Source: Subsaximicrobium wynnwilliamsii
GTDB lineage: Bacteria; Bacteroidota; Bacteroidia; Flavobacteriales; Flavobacteriaceae
NCBI RefSeq assembly: GCF_007997225.1
Contig: NZ_VORM01000003.1
Location: forward strand, 62,001-126,000
Direction: 5' to 3'
Length of the DNA stretch: 64,000 nucleotides
Part shown: piece after piece, positions 44,654 to 53,964 of the stretch
Position numbering within the stretch: the stretch's first letter is position 1
Layout: every line of letters starts with the position of its first letter
Notes under the pieces: generated by a model
Told to the model about the DNA's origin: nothing
The model's input: the letters and a program-made list of their open reading frames with translations, nothing else
Databases searched by the model: none
Program-made: the position numbers and the translations under genes

Positions 44654-47080
44654 ATGAAAATTTCTTACAACTGGTTAAAACAGTTTTTAAAAACCGATTG
44701 GCCTGCAGAACGAACCGGCGAATTACTTACCAATTTAGGTCTCGAGATCGAAGGCATTGAACCTTACCAAACCGTCAAAGGCGGCTTAGAAGGCATTGTG
44801 GTTGGCGAAGTACTTACCTGCGTGCAGCACTCCAATGCCGACCGCCTCAAAGTGACCACTGTAGACATTGGCGCCGAGAGTCCCTTGCAAATTGTATGCG
44901 GGGCAGCCAATATTGCGGTTGGACAAAAAGTGCCGGTAGCCACCATTGGCACTACGCTTTATTCTGCGGAAGGCGAGCCATGGACCATCAAAAAAGGCAA
45001 TATAAGAGGCGAATCCAGCCACGGAATGATATGTGCTGAAGACGAACTCGGCCTTGGAAATTCCCACGAAGGGATCCTGGTTTTAGATGCAAAAACCAAA
45101 GTGGGCACACCTGCTGCCCAACTTTTTGAGATTGAAAACGACCAAGTCTTTGAGATTGGCCTTACCCCCAATCGCGCCGATGCCATGAGCCATTTTGGCG
45201 TGGCGAGAGATTTAAAAGCTGGTTTCGTGCAGCAAGGTCTAAACACCGAGCTCATTACCCCATCGGTAAGTGCCTTTCACGTTGAAAACCGAACGCTCAA
45301 AATTGATATAGACGTTAAAAACAGCGATTTGGCACCACGTTATTGTGGACTTACCATCTCTGGCATCAAAGTGGCCGATTCTCCCAAATGGCTTCAAAAC
45401 CGACTCAAAGCCATTGGTATAACACCCAAAAATAACGTGGTGGATATTACCAATTACGTGTTACACGAATTGGGACAGCCGCTTCATGCCTTTGATGCCG
45501 CCAAGATTGTGGGCAATAAAGTCATTGTTAAAACATTGCCAGAGGGCACAAAATTTCAAACCCTCGATGGGATTGAGCGCGAATTGAGCGCTGAAGACCT
45601 CATGATTTGCGATGCTGAAAAACCAATGTGTATTGCAGGTATTTTTGGCGGAATACATTCTGCCGTCAACGAGCATACCACGAGTATTTTTCTGGAAAGC
45701 GCTTATTTCAATCCGGTAAGCATTAGAAAAACGGCTAAACGTCATGCCCTCAATACCGATGCTTCGTTTAGATTTGAAAGAGGTATCGATCCTAAAATCA
45801 CAGAATATGCGCTCAAACGCGCTGCAATCATGATTCAGGATATTGCTGGAGGCGATGTAACCAGTGATCTTTTGGAATATTACCCAAAGAAAATCGAGGA
45901 TTTTCAAGTGCGCGTGAGTTTTGAGAACGCCAGAAAATTAATTGGGGAGGACATTCCCAAGGAAACCATCAAAAGTATTTTAACCTCCTTGGAAATCAAG
46001 ATCAATAATGTTACAGAAACAGGACTCGGACTTACCGTGCCTGCCTATAGAAACGATGTGCAACGCGAGCCAGATGTGATTGAGGAACTCTTGCGTGTTT
46101 ACGGCTATAACAAAATCAAGACTACTGAAAAATTAAATGCATCCATCTCAAATACCTCTAAATTTGAGGATTACAAGTTACAGAACGTCATCGGGAACCA
46201 ATTGGCCTCCCAAGGCTTTTTCGAGATTCTATCAAATTCCTTGACTACGCCAAAGTACGCTGCCTTGAGCGATCAATTAAAAGCAGAACACAATGTCGAA
46301 ATGCTTAACCCTTTGAGCCATGATTTGAGTGTGATGCGTCAAAGCCTATTATTTTCGGGATTGGAAACCGTAAGTCACAACCTGAACAGAAAGCGCGAGG
46401 ATTTAAAATTGTTTGAATTTGGAAAAACCTACCATAATTATAATGGAACCCACGAAGAAAATAAGCACCTTTCGTTTCTGCTTACAGGAGACAAAACAAA
46501 ACAACGCTGGAATAGCACAGCATCACCCAGCGATTTTTTCTACCTAAAAGGCACTATCGAAGCGGTCTTGATGCGTTTGGGACTTTCAAATTACAAGACA
46601 GCTCCCGTAAAAAATGATGTGTTTTCTGAAGGGATAAGTCTTAGTTTGGGTAAAAATCACTTGGTGGATTTTGGAATCGTCCAAAAACGCATTCTAAAGC
46701 ATTTTGGCATTGACCAAGAAGTGTTGTTTGCCGATTTCAATTGGGACAGCGTTATTGATATGGCGAAACATAACAAAGTCAATTTCCAGAACGTGACCAA
46801 ATACCCAGAGGTAAGACGTGATTTTGCGCTTTTATTGGACCATGCCGTAAGCTTTGAGCAAATAGACGCCATTGCCAATAAAACTGAAAAGCGCCTGCTT
46901 AAGGATGTCGATCTTTTTGATGTATATCAAGGAGAGAACCTTCCTGAAGGGAAGAAAAGTTATGCGGTAAGTTTTGTGTTTCAAGATGAGCAAACAACAT
47001 TGACCGATAAGCAAATTGACAAGATCATGAGCAAACTCCAAAGCAATTTTGAACGAGAGCTTGGCGCAGAATTAAGATAA
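44654..47080 (+). CDS. pheT: Phenylalanine--tRNA ligase beta subunit
   Basis: The 808-residue protein is a full bacterial PheT: MKISYNWLKQFLKTDWPAER, a tRNA-binding EMAP-like domain (VVGEVLTCVQHSNADRLKVT and GAANIAVGQKVPVATIGTTL), the B3/B4 editing region, GIFGGIHSAVNEHTTSIFLE, and the C-terminal ferredoxin-fold anticodon domain (KYPEVRRDFALLLDHAVSFE, VFQDEQTTLTDKQIDKIMSK). It works as a heterotetramer with PheS, which is not in the window, so the two are unlinked here. Confidence 0.97.
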   Translation: MKISYNWLKQFLKTDWPAERTGELLTNLGLEIEGIEPYQTVKGGLEGIVVGEVLTCVQHSNADRLKVTTVDIGAESPLQIVCGAANIAVGQKVPVATIGTTLYSAEGEPWTIKKGNIRGESSHGMICAEDELGLGNSHEGILVLDAKTKVGTPAAQLFEIENDQVFEIGLTPNRADAMSHFGVARDLKAGFVQQGLNTELITPSVSAFHVENRTLKIDIDVKNSDLAPRYCGLTISGIKVADSPKWLQNRLKAIGITPKNNVVDITNYVLHELGQPLHAFDAAKIVGNKVIVKTLPEGTKFQTLDGIERELSAEDLMICDAEKPMCIAGIFGGIHSAVNEHTTSIFLESAYFNPVSIRKTAKRHALNTDASFRFERGIDPKITEYALKRAAIMIQDIAGGDVTSDLLEYYPKKIEDFQVRVSFENARKLIGEDIPKETIKSILTSLEIKINNVTETGLGLTVPAYRNDVQREPDVIEELLRVYGYNKIKTTEKLNASISNTSKFEDYKLQNVIGNQLASQGFFEILSNSLTTPKYAALSDQLKAEHNVEMLNPLSHDLSVMRQSLLFSGLETVSHNLNRKREDLKLFEFGKTYHNYNGTHEENKHLSFLLTGDKTKQRWNSTASPSDFFYLKGTIEAVLMRLGLSNYKTAPVKNDVFSEGISLSLGKNHLVDFGIVQKRILKHFGIDQEVLFADFNWDSVIDMAKHNKVNFQNVTKYPEVRRDFALLLDHAVSFEQIDAIANKTEKRLLKDVDLFDVYQGENLPEGKKSYAVSFVFQDEQTTLTDKQIDKIMSKLQSNFERELGAELR

Positions 47081-47084
47081 ACTA

Positions 47085-47936
47085 TTGAAAACAATTTACA
47101 TAAATACCTGGCTGACCCTGCTTTTGGTTGCGCAACTCTCTTATGGGCAAAGCTTAGAGTCTAAAAAGGATAAAGACACAACATCTATTTGGCAATTGAT
47201 GAAGCATGATGCTACGTACACTGCAAAAGGTGTTGGTTATTCGTTAAGCCGTCCTATTTATTGGAAAGCCAAGGATTTTACCAAAATGGGAACTCTCATT
47301 GCAGGAACTGCATTATTGAGTTTGGCAGATGATCCTGTAAGAGATTTTGCTTCTAACGGAAGAGAGCATGTACCCGAAATACTGCGTGATTTTGGATGGT
47401 ATTTTGGGAGTCCGCAAAACTATTTCATGGCGAACGCTGGTTTATATGGTTTTGGCTTGCTCACAAAAAATGAACAGGTTAGAAAAACAAGTGTGCTCAT
47501 CATTACTTCGTCTATTACGAGTGGCTTGATACAATCTTTTACCAAAACTGCTATTGGTCGTGCGAGGCCTGGCACTGAACTTGGGAACCACAGTTTTTCT
47601 CCATTTTCAAAAGAAGGTAGATTTCACTCTTTCCCTTCAGGACATACCATATTATCTGTAACTATGGCACATTCCATTGCCAAGCAGTTCGATAATATTT
47701 GGATAAAAACCGGGATATATGCTATAGGTGCTATTCCTCCTATGTCTCGTCTTATTGACGACGCGCATTGGATTACAGATATCGCGTTTAGCACAGCTTT
47801 AAGTATTATTATTGTAGATGGGGTGGACAAGTTCTTGTTTAATGAAGACGCATACAATTACCCTAAAAGACCAAAAACAATCTCTTGGAACATAACTTTT
47901 GGTTCAAATACTATTGGGGTCGTAGGTCAATTTTAA
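47085..47936 (+). CDS. PAP2 family phosphatase, membrane or secreted
   Basis: I use the TTG at 47085, four bases after pheT, because it supplies the signal peptide (LTLLLVAQLSYGQS). The 283-residue protein carries the three PAP2 motifs: KTAIGRARPGTE, FPSGHTILSVTMAHS and SRLIDDAHWITDIAFS, with all conserved His, Arg and Asp residues. Likely substrates are lipid phosphates such as undecaprenyl pyrophosphate or phosphatidic acid. It may be co-transcribed with pheT. Confidence 0.9.
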   Translation: MKTIYINTWLTLLLVAQLSYGQSLESKKDKDTTSIWQLMKHDATYTAKGVGYSLSRPIYWKAKDFTKMGTLIAGTALLSLADDPVRDFASNGREHVPEILRDFGWYFGSPQNYFMANAGLYGFGLLTKNEQVRKTSVLIITSSITSGLIQSFTKTAIGRARPGTELGNHSFSPFSKEGRFHSFPSGHTILSVTMAHSIAKQFDNIWIKTGIYAIGAIPPMSRLIDDAHWITDIAFSTALSIIIVDGVDKFLFNEDAYNYPKRPKTISWNITFGSNTIGVVGQF

Positions 47937-48085
47937 GGACACTGCAAATTATCTTTTGTTTTATTTATTTCCATTGGGATTTTTAGAGCTTCCGTTTTGT
48001 TAAACAATTCCAAAATTACGCTCGCAATTCTCGTTTAGAGCTCAAAAAATCCGTAAATTTAACATTCATCAAAACTCTATATATT

Positions 48086-48586
48086 ATGGCACAAGTCACA
48101 CTTCATGGCGATAAAATTCACACCCAAGGCACACTTCCGAAGAAAGGAAGCACTGCGCCAAACTTCAAATTAACCGCGACAGACCTGTCCACAAAAACCT
48201 TAAAGGATTATTCCGGTCACAATGTGATCTTGAATATTTTCCCGAGTGTTGATACAGGTACCTGCGCCCAATCGGTAAGATCATTCAATAAAAAGGCGGG
48301 AGACGTTGAAAACACCAAAGTGTTATGCATCTCTAAAGATTTACCATTTGCCTTCTCACGTTTTTGTGCTGCGGAAGGCTTAGACCATGTTGAAAGTCTT
48401 TCAGATTTTAAAGATGGAAACTTCGGAAAGCATTATGAGGTCACTTTTACCGATGGCCCAATGGAAGGCTTATTATCAAGAGCCGTTGTAGTTATTGATC
48501 CTGATGGCAAGGTCATATATACCCAGCAAGTTCCGGAAATTGCCGATGAGCCAGATTATGAGTCGGCATTGCAGGCCTTAAAATAA
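48086..48586 (+). CDS. tpx: Thiol peroxidase
   Basis: The 166-residue protein is a typical Tpx: peroxidatic Cys60 in FPSVDTGTCAQSVRSFN and resolving Cys94 in DLPFAFSRFC. It reduces hydroperoxides in a thioredoxin-dependent way. The stop codon overlaps the dgkA start by one base (TAATG). Confidence 0.96.
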   Translation: MAQVTLHGDKIHTQGTLPKKGSTAPNFKLTATDLSTKTLKDYSGHNVILNIFPSVDTGTCAQSVRSFNKKAGDVENTKVLCISKDLPFAFSRFCAAEGLDHVESLSDFKDGNFGKHYEVTFTDGPMEGLLSRAVVVIDPDGKVIYTQQVPEIADEPDYESALQALK

Positions 48587-48963
48587 TGGCAAAGAAAGAA
48601 TCACTATTAATCAATAGACTAAAAAGTGTGCGCTATGCTTATAATGGCGCCCTTTTTTTGTTTAAAACAGAAGCCAGTATCAAGGTTCAAGTGGCATTTG
48701 CCATTTTGGTCACTGTTGCTGGCTTCTATTTTAAAATTTCAAATACCGAATGGATCCTACAAGTCATTTGCATAGGTCTGGTATTGAGTTTGGAGGGAAT
48801 AAATACTGCTGTTGAATATATGGCAGATTTTATTCATCCAGACCATCACACAAGCATAGGGAGAATCAAGGATATTGCGGCAGGAGCAGTTTTTATGGCC
48901 GCCACCAGTGCTTTCATTGTGGCGCTTATTATATATCTACCCAGGCTTATAGACCTTCTCTAA
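48586..48963 (+). CDS. dgkA: Diacylglycerol/undecaprenol kinase family protein
   Basis: The 125-residue membrane protein has an amphipathic N-terminus, three membrane helices and the family motif LEGINTAVEYMADFIHPDHH followed by RIKDIAAGAVFMAATSAFIV, with the conserved Glu, Asn and Asp residues of the active site. It phosphorylates diacylglycerol or undecaprenol. It is translationally coupled to tpx, a frequent pairing in this family. Confidence 0.92.
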   Translation: MAKKESLLINRLKSVRYAYNGALFLFKTEASIKVQVAFAILVTVAGFYFKISNTEWILQVICIGLVLSLEGINTAVEYMADFIHPDHHTSIGRIKDIAAGAVFMAATSAFIVALIIYLPRLIDLL

Positions 48964-49086
48964 ATACTGTTTATAGGATGTATTAGGTGCCGATAGGCAT
49001 TCTTAAAGCATCAGCCAACCTGCTTCTCAACTCTAAATATTTCTTTATCTTGCGATTTCCTAAATCTATAATCCAAATAATATTAG

Positions 49087-50190
49087 ATGATTTACAAGTT
49101 CAAGTCCCTTATCCTGATAGTCTTAGTATTTCTACTAAATCATTTACAACCCAATCTTTACGCTCAAAACACCAACCGTATAAGCTCAAAAGACACCTTA
49201 CAGGTAGGTATTGCGGGCAGTGAGCCCTTTGTTTTTAGCGATGCTGCGAATGCTGAAGGAATTGCCATCGAAATATGGGAAAACATTGCCAAGCAAAAAA
49301 AATGGAATTTTAAATACAGGCCTTTCGATACCGTTGAGGATGCGCTGCATTCTTTAGAAAACGGCAAATTGGATTTGGTCGTTGGTCCTATAAGCATAAC
49401 GGCCAACCGGGTAGAGTATCTTCGTTTTTCACAGCCTTTCTACAATTCAAGTTTAGCCATTCTCTCTAGAGCCGACGCCCTCAATATCTGGCAAAAGATC
49501 AAGCCTCTATTTAGTGCAAAACTTATTGTGGCCGTTTTTATTTTTCTGTTCATACTCGCTATTGTAGGAACCCTGTTATGGCTGGCAGAGCGCAAACAAT
49601 CTCCAGACCAGTTCTCTCAAAGCCCTGTCAAAGGCGTGGGAACGGGTATGTGGTTGGCGATCGTCACCATGAGTACCACAGGTTATGGTGACAAAGCCCC
49701 CATAACCCTTGCAGGCCGAATCATTGCTGGAAGTTGGATGATCATCTCCATAATTTTTGCAACGTCCATGATAGCTGGTATTGCGAGCACATTGACCTTA
49801 ACCTCGATGGGGTCATCCACAGTATCTACTATTGAAGAATTGTCTGGCAGAAAAACGGCAACAGTTATTGGCTCTCCAACTGAATCCTATCTTAAAGCCT
49901 ATAAGACAAAAATCACGGGTGTAAGCACACTAGACGACGCCATTTCAAAACTTAGGGAAAAGGAAGTGGATGCGGTGGTTTACGACAGACCACAATTGTT
50001 ATATTATTTGAAGAACCATCGCAATGACGATCTTTTCATTGCCAAGGCAGAATACTACAAACAAGGCTATGGCTTTGCGTTTCCGCTGAGTTCTACTTTG
50101 GTTTATGATGTGAATAGAGCATTGTTAAGGCTCGCTGAAGCTCAAAAAACCACAAAAATAATAGACTTCTATTTGGATAAAGATGAATGA
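49087..50190 (+). CDS. Prokaryotic ionotropic glutamate receptor-like potassium channel (GluR0 type)
   Basis: The 367-residue protein has a signal peptide (1-27), the first lobe of a periplasmic solute-binding domain (38-135), a membrane helix (about 145-167), a pore loop with the potassium filter TTGYGD (197-202), a second membrane helix (about 210-235), and the second binding lobe (about 245-367). This interrupted-domain layout is that of GluR0. The ligand-contact segment ISITANRVEYLRFSQPFY holds the conserved Arg expected to bind the amino-acid carboxylate. It should gate potassium when an amino acid binds in the periplasm. The exact ligand is unknown. Confidence 0.88.
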   Translation: MIYKFKSLILIVLVFLLNHLQPNLYAQNTNRISSKDTLQVGIAGSEPFVFSDAANAEGIAIEIWENIAKQKKWNFKYRPFDTVEDALHSLENGKLDLVVGPISITANRVEYLRFSQPFYNSSLAILSRADALNIWQKIKPLFSAKLIVAVFIFLFILAIVGTLLWLAERKQSPDQFSQSPVKGVGTGMWLAIVTMSTTGYGDKAPITLAGRIIAGSWMIISIIFATSMIAGIASTLTLTSMGSSTVSTIEELSGRKTATVIGSPTESYLKAYKTKITGVSTLDDAISKLREKEVDAVVYDRPQLLYYLKNHRNDDLFIAKAEYYKQGYGFAFPLSSTLVYDVNRALLRLAEAQKTTKIIDFYLDKDE

Positions 50191-50249
50191 GCAATCGTCA
50201 AATTATATGGCGGAATAACCATTTGATTGACTATTTAAAAACCTAACAA

Positions 50250-50858
50250 CTATTCAGTTTCTTCCTTCCTTTTGGGATTGTACATCACAATAATCTGAAT
50301 CACAATGGCCAGGAAAATCAGGAGATAGATTTCGATCTGGGTAAAGAGCTCCACCGTATTCATGGCTTTTTTGCTAATAGAAAGCTGCCTTTTTCCTTCA
50401 TTCAATTGGATTTTTGACAATTCGTGAAGGTTAATCCTAATTTTGGAAATACGATTTGATGCTTTTGTGTTTTGATTTGGCCAAAGCCGTTCAAGGTTAG
50501 TTTCGACCGTCATTAAGGTTTCTATATTGCTTTTTAGCTCATCAAAAACCTGTTCTTCCTTTCGGGTTAATCTGGTAAGTTCAAATTGCGCCAAATTATC
50601 ATTAATTTCCTCATTGACTTGACGGTTTCGTTTTGAAAAATACAAACTATCATTGGTGGCAAGAGAAATATCCTTTTCATGAATCAATCGCGACATTTCA
50701 AAAATCAAATCATTGGCCACCAGTCTATCCTCATATAAGGTAACGACCGATTCCTTAACCCTAGCAAAATTATTTCTATCAATTAAATTTGTACTTAAAA
50801 TGAGTATAAAAACCATTAAAATACCGAGTACCCATTTAACCTTGTTGTAAAAATTCAT
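50250..50858 (-). CDS. Four-helix-bundle membrane sensor (4HB_MCP-like), no output domain
   Basis: The 202-residue protein has a membrane helix at the N-terminus (VLGILMVFILILSTNLID), a periplasmic helical region (about 35-165) with heptad-like pattern of the MCP ligand-binding four-helix bundle, a second membrane helix (IYLLIFLAIVIQIIVMYN), and only about ten cytoplasmic residues. No HAMP, methyl-accepting or kinase domain follows. It is convergent with the channel gene. The function is unknown. Confidence 0.75.
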   Translation of the reverse strand: MNFYNKVKWVLGILMVFILILSTNLIDRNNFARVKESVVTLYEDRLVANDLIFEMSRLIHEKDISLATNDSLYFSKRNRQVNEEINDNLAQFELTRLTRKEEQVFDELKSNIETLMTVETNLERLWPNQNTKASNRISKIRINLHELSKIQLNEGKRQLSISKKAMNTVELFTQIEIYLLIFLAIVIQIIVMYNPKRKEETE

Positions 50859-51272
50859 AATTACAGTTGTTTATTGTTTAATGCTAACGAAAATACGAAA
50901 AAAGTGCGCAATCTATGTGAATAAATCCAACTATGAGCTGCCAGTATTTCCGAAGAGGTCACTGCATCTATAGCAGTGAAATAAGGCATAACGCCTGGAA
51001 CCGATTTTTTAAATAAAGCCTTAAACTATCATGGGAAGAATGAAATGTAGTGGGCACTCATTTAGACAAGTACAAAACAGCAAGTTATCGTATTGGCCAG
51101 TGTTCTTAAATTGAATGGTGCTGTAACATTAGTCACTATCGTGAAACGCCAATTTCAATTTTTTCATGGAAGTAAAACAGGGGTTGCCCTAAAGAACAAC
51201 GCCATTGCACAAAAGGTTATTGATCAAGAGCGATTATTGAAAAAGCGGTCAAGGAATTGGATTTTAAGTGTT
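50859..51272. other. Intergenic region, one doubtful short frame
   Basis: No recognised gene. A 67-codon TTG-start frame at 51093-51296 (plus) runs into the end of the convergent barrel gene; its translation (FFHGSKTGVALKNNAIAQ in the middle) has no family I know, and it may be a relic. Confidence 0.3.
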
Positions 51273-51908
51273 CTAATCCAACATAAAGCCCACTGAAATT
51301 TGAATCACATTATTTTGACGTTTAAGGTCGCTGGCTTCAATATCTACAATATTTGCCAAGCCAAGATAATAGCGCGCGCTCATAATTGTGCCGCTTCCAA
51401 TTTGGTAACTAAACCCCAAGGCGGCACCATAATCAAAACTTTTAGTAGAATCCTTGTAATCTTCTGAACCTGATTCTGATGCATTGAACCCACCAGAGAC
51501 CGTTTCCACAAACTCTCGCTTAGCAGAAATTAGATATGCAAGCTGCGGTCCGGCTTCAACACTAAAGCCCTTTGCAAAAAAATACTTGGCCAGCAAAGGC
51601 ACACTAACGTAATCTAAGGTAACGGTCTCATTGAGGCTTCTCGTTATACCTGTAGTGGTTTTTGAAAATTCATTAGTATAACCTTGTCCGGAATAGAGGA
51701 TTTCGGGCTGAAAGGAGAACTTATCGGAATATTGGATCTCCATGACCAACCCAGCGTGAAAAGCGGTTAAGCCACCTACACCCCCTGTGTCATCGCCACC
51801 AATGGACGATAAATTGACGCCAGCTCTGGCGCCTAACTTAAATTCTTGGGCATTGGAACTGGCTATAATGGAAATGGCAATAATTGCGAACATTGAGATT
51901 CTTTTCAT
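51273..51908 (-). CDS. Outer-membrane beta-barrel protein, PorT-like
   Basis: The 211-residue protein has a signal peptide (MKRISMFAIIAISIIASSNA) followed by FKLGARAGVNLSSIGGDDTG, the start of the OMP_b-brl_2/PorT-type eight-strand barrel, and features shared with its neighbours: FQPEILYSGQGYTNEF, VPLLAKYFFAKGFSVEAGPQ and a C-terminal VIQISVGFML. It is probably a small outer-membrane barrel of unknown function. It is the first of four such genes on this strand; a terminator separates each from the next. Confidence 0.88.
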   Translation of the reverse strand: MKRISMFAIIAISIIASSNAQEFKLGARAGVNLSSIGGDDTGGVGGLTAFHAGLVMEIQYSDKFSFQPEILYSGQGYTNEFSKTTTGITRSLNETVTLDYVSVPLLAKYFFAKGFSVEAGPQLAYLISAKREFVETVSGGFNASESGSEDYKDSTKSFDYGAALGFSYQIGSGTIMSARYYLGLANIVDIEASDLKRQNNVIQISVGFMLD

Positions 51909-52052
51909 AACTAAGGTAGATTAACAGGGGTTATTTGAAAAATTAAGCTGTAAACTTAGTTTAAGAATTCATGTCTTGCAAGAAAAAATACATAAAACAA
52001 AGTATTTTAACTGTGGTTTATGTATTTAATCGATACTTATTCCTATTTTAAA

Positions 52053-52084
52053 CTAAAAAAACCGAAGCTTGGAAACTTCGGTTT
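52053..52084 (-). terminator. Terminator after the second barrel gene
   Basis: AAACCGAAG-TTTCCAAG-CTTCGGTTT followed by T-rich sequence on the minus strand, about 20 bases beyond the stop at 52106. Confidence 0.85.
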
Positions 52085-52105
52085 AGATAAAATTAAATGT
52101 TTTTA

Positions 52106-52723
52106 CTAGTTAAAGAAATATCCAATAGAAACACTAAGATTGGAGTTGTTGAGGTCATCTTGGAAAACACCCTCGTTACTCCCTTGATATACACTGGTCA
52201 AACCATGCACATAACGCGCTTGAACAAAAAGTCCAGAAGGAAGGGTGTAGGAAACGCCTCCGCCAATACCAAAATCAAATGCTTCAACACCATCCTCGAC
52301 ATCGCTTTGGGTAGAAGCCAATTCTTCACCATCTTGACCCTCGATTTGTATTTCATATTTAGAGGAGATGTTGAATCCAAATTGCGGACCAGCTTCAAGC
52401 GCGAATCCTTCAGCAACATAATATTTTGCCATTACTGGCACGTTAATGTAATCCAATTTCAACTTAGACTCACCCCCTTGAAAATCTTCTTGGAGTCCTT
52501 GTTGAGAATACAATACTTCAGGTTGCACTTTAAAAGTTTCCGTAATCCCGATTTCTGCAACAAGTCCTGCATTCAAACCTGTACGGCCGTCAGCATTTTC
52601 CACATCATCACCAGAAAGATTGGCGAAATTAACACCAGCTTTTGCTCCAAATCTTATTGCCTGAGCATTGACAGTTGTAAATCCTAATACTGCAACCGCA
52701 GCACATAACATTAATTTTTTCAT
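52106..52723 (-). CDS. Outer-membrane beta-barrel protein, PorT-like (paralogue 2)
   Basis: With the ATG at 52723 the protein has 205 residues and a proper signal peptide (MKKLMLCAAVAVLGFTTVNA). An upstream in-frame start at 52849 would place 42 extra residues before it. The mature start IRFGAKAGVNFANLSGDDVE, FKVQPEVLYSQQGLQEDFQG and ISVGYFFN closely match the barrels at 51273 and 53078. The sequence similarity between the three is visible by eye. Confidence 0.88.
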   Translation of the reverse strand: MKKLMLCAAVAVLGFTTVNAQAIRFGAKAGVNFANLSGDDVENADGRTGLNAGLVAEIGITETFKVQPEVLYSQQGLQEDFQGGESKLKLDYINVPVMAKYYVAEGFALEAGPQFGFNISSKYEIQIEGQDGEELASTQSDVEDGVEAFDFGIGGGVSYTLPSGLFVQARYVHGLTSVYQGSNEGVFQDDLNNSNLSVSIGYFFN

Positions 52724-53019
52724 AGTAAAAAGAGTTTTATAATTATTAGTCAGCCAAAGGACTCGCTTATTTATTGAACCATCAAATTTAGGTTTGACCT
52801 TATCAACAAATTTATTAACCTTACCGATTAAGTGATTATCATTCAACATTTTGAAAATTCACTTATTAACAATTTTTTGGGAATTGCCAACAAAAGCCGA
52901 AGTTCTATTAAGGAATCTTTAAGAGTTATTGCATGTTTTTCGGTCTCAAAACTTGAGAAATGGATTTTTGAAATCGGAAACGATGCGATATCAATAGTTC
53001 CTGCTAATTTTTTAGGCAT

Positions 53020-53050
53020 AAAAAAAACCGAAGCATAAAAGCTTCAGTTT
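53020..53050 (-). terminator. Terminator after the third barrel gene
   Basis: AAACTGAAGC-TTTTAT-GCTTCGGTTTTTTT on the minus strand, about 30 bases after the stop at 53078. Confidence 0.85.
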
Positions 53051-53077
53051 ATAAAACACTGTATTAAGGTTACTAAA

Positions 53078-53710
53078 TTAAAAGAAATAACCTACAGAAA
53101 CCTGAATTACATTATTTTGCGTTTCAAAATCATCCGCAATTTCCGCGTTACCATTTTCAGATATATTTGATAAGCCCAGGTTATAGCGCGCTCCAAAAAA
53201 CAAGCCATTTTCCAATTTGTAAGATACACCCGCTCCGAGACCAAAGTCGATGCCTTTGTAAAAGTCTTTTACATCTTCGGTATTCGATTCTGAAGTTCCA
53301 TTAGATGTACTTTCTATTTTAGATTTTGCAGCAACAAGGAAACCTATTTGCGGCCCAGCTTCAATAGCGAACTGTTCTGCAACATAGAATTTAGCCATTA
53401 AAGGTAGGTTGATATACTCTAATTTTAAGGTTTGCTCAACATCAATTGCCACCCCAATGGTATAGTCGGTCCCGTTTACTTTGAAGCCTTGGGAAGAATA
53501 CACCAACTCAGGCTGAAAAGAGAACTGCTGGGAGATCACAATCTCTGCAACAGCCCCAATATGAAAGCTAGTTCTGCCATCAACATCTTTGAGGTCTCCA
53601 CCAAGAGACGCAAAATTCACACCAGCCTTCGCCCCGAATTTTATTTCTTGTGCATTACTAATAGCCAATCCGAACACTAGCATCGAAGTTAATAACATTA
53701 ATTTTTTCAT
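53078..53710 (-). CDS. Outer-membrane beta-barrel protein, PorT-like (paralogue 3)
   Basis: The 210-residue protein starts MKKLMLLTSMLVFGLAISNA and continues IKFGAKAGVNFASLGGDLKD, FQPELVYSSQGFKVNGTDY, FAIEAGPQIGFLVAAKSKI and ends VIQVSVGYFF. It resembles both flanking paralogues strongly, so the group arose by tandem duplication. Confidence 0.88.
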   Translation of the reverse strand: MKKLMLLTSMLVFGLAISNAQEIKFGAKAGVNFASLGGDLKDVDGRTSFHIGAVAEIVISQQFSFQPELVYSSQGFKVNGTDYTIGVAIDVEQTLKLEYINLPLMAKFYVAEQFAIEAGPQIGFLVAAKSKIESTSNGTSESNTEDVKDFYKGIDFGLGAGVSYKLENGLFFGARYNLGLSNISENGNAEIADDFETQNNVIQVSVGYFF

Positions 53711-53909
53711 ATTAAAAGTTTATGAGTTTGGATAAGCTAACAACGTGATTTATTCTTTAATACTCTAATTTAATATTCATCAATTGACAAATACCTTAGA
53801 ATCTTGAACCCTATAAATGATACGCAGCACTTTATGAAACCTTCAGTTGAGACTTAATATTAGCGACGTTTACAGATAGATAGTGATTTATTAAAAGTCG
53901 CTATGTTTT

Positions 53910-53940
53910 AAAATAGAAAGGAACGCTAAAAAAGCGTCCC
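53910..53940 (-). terminator. Terminator after the fourth barrel gene
   Basis: GGGACGCT-TTTTT-AGCGTTCC on the minus strand (one G-T pair), followed by a weak T tract, about 25 bases after the stop at 53965. Confidence 0.7.
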
Positions 53941-53964
53941 TTCATAAATATGCTAAACTAGCTC

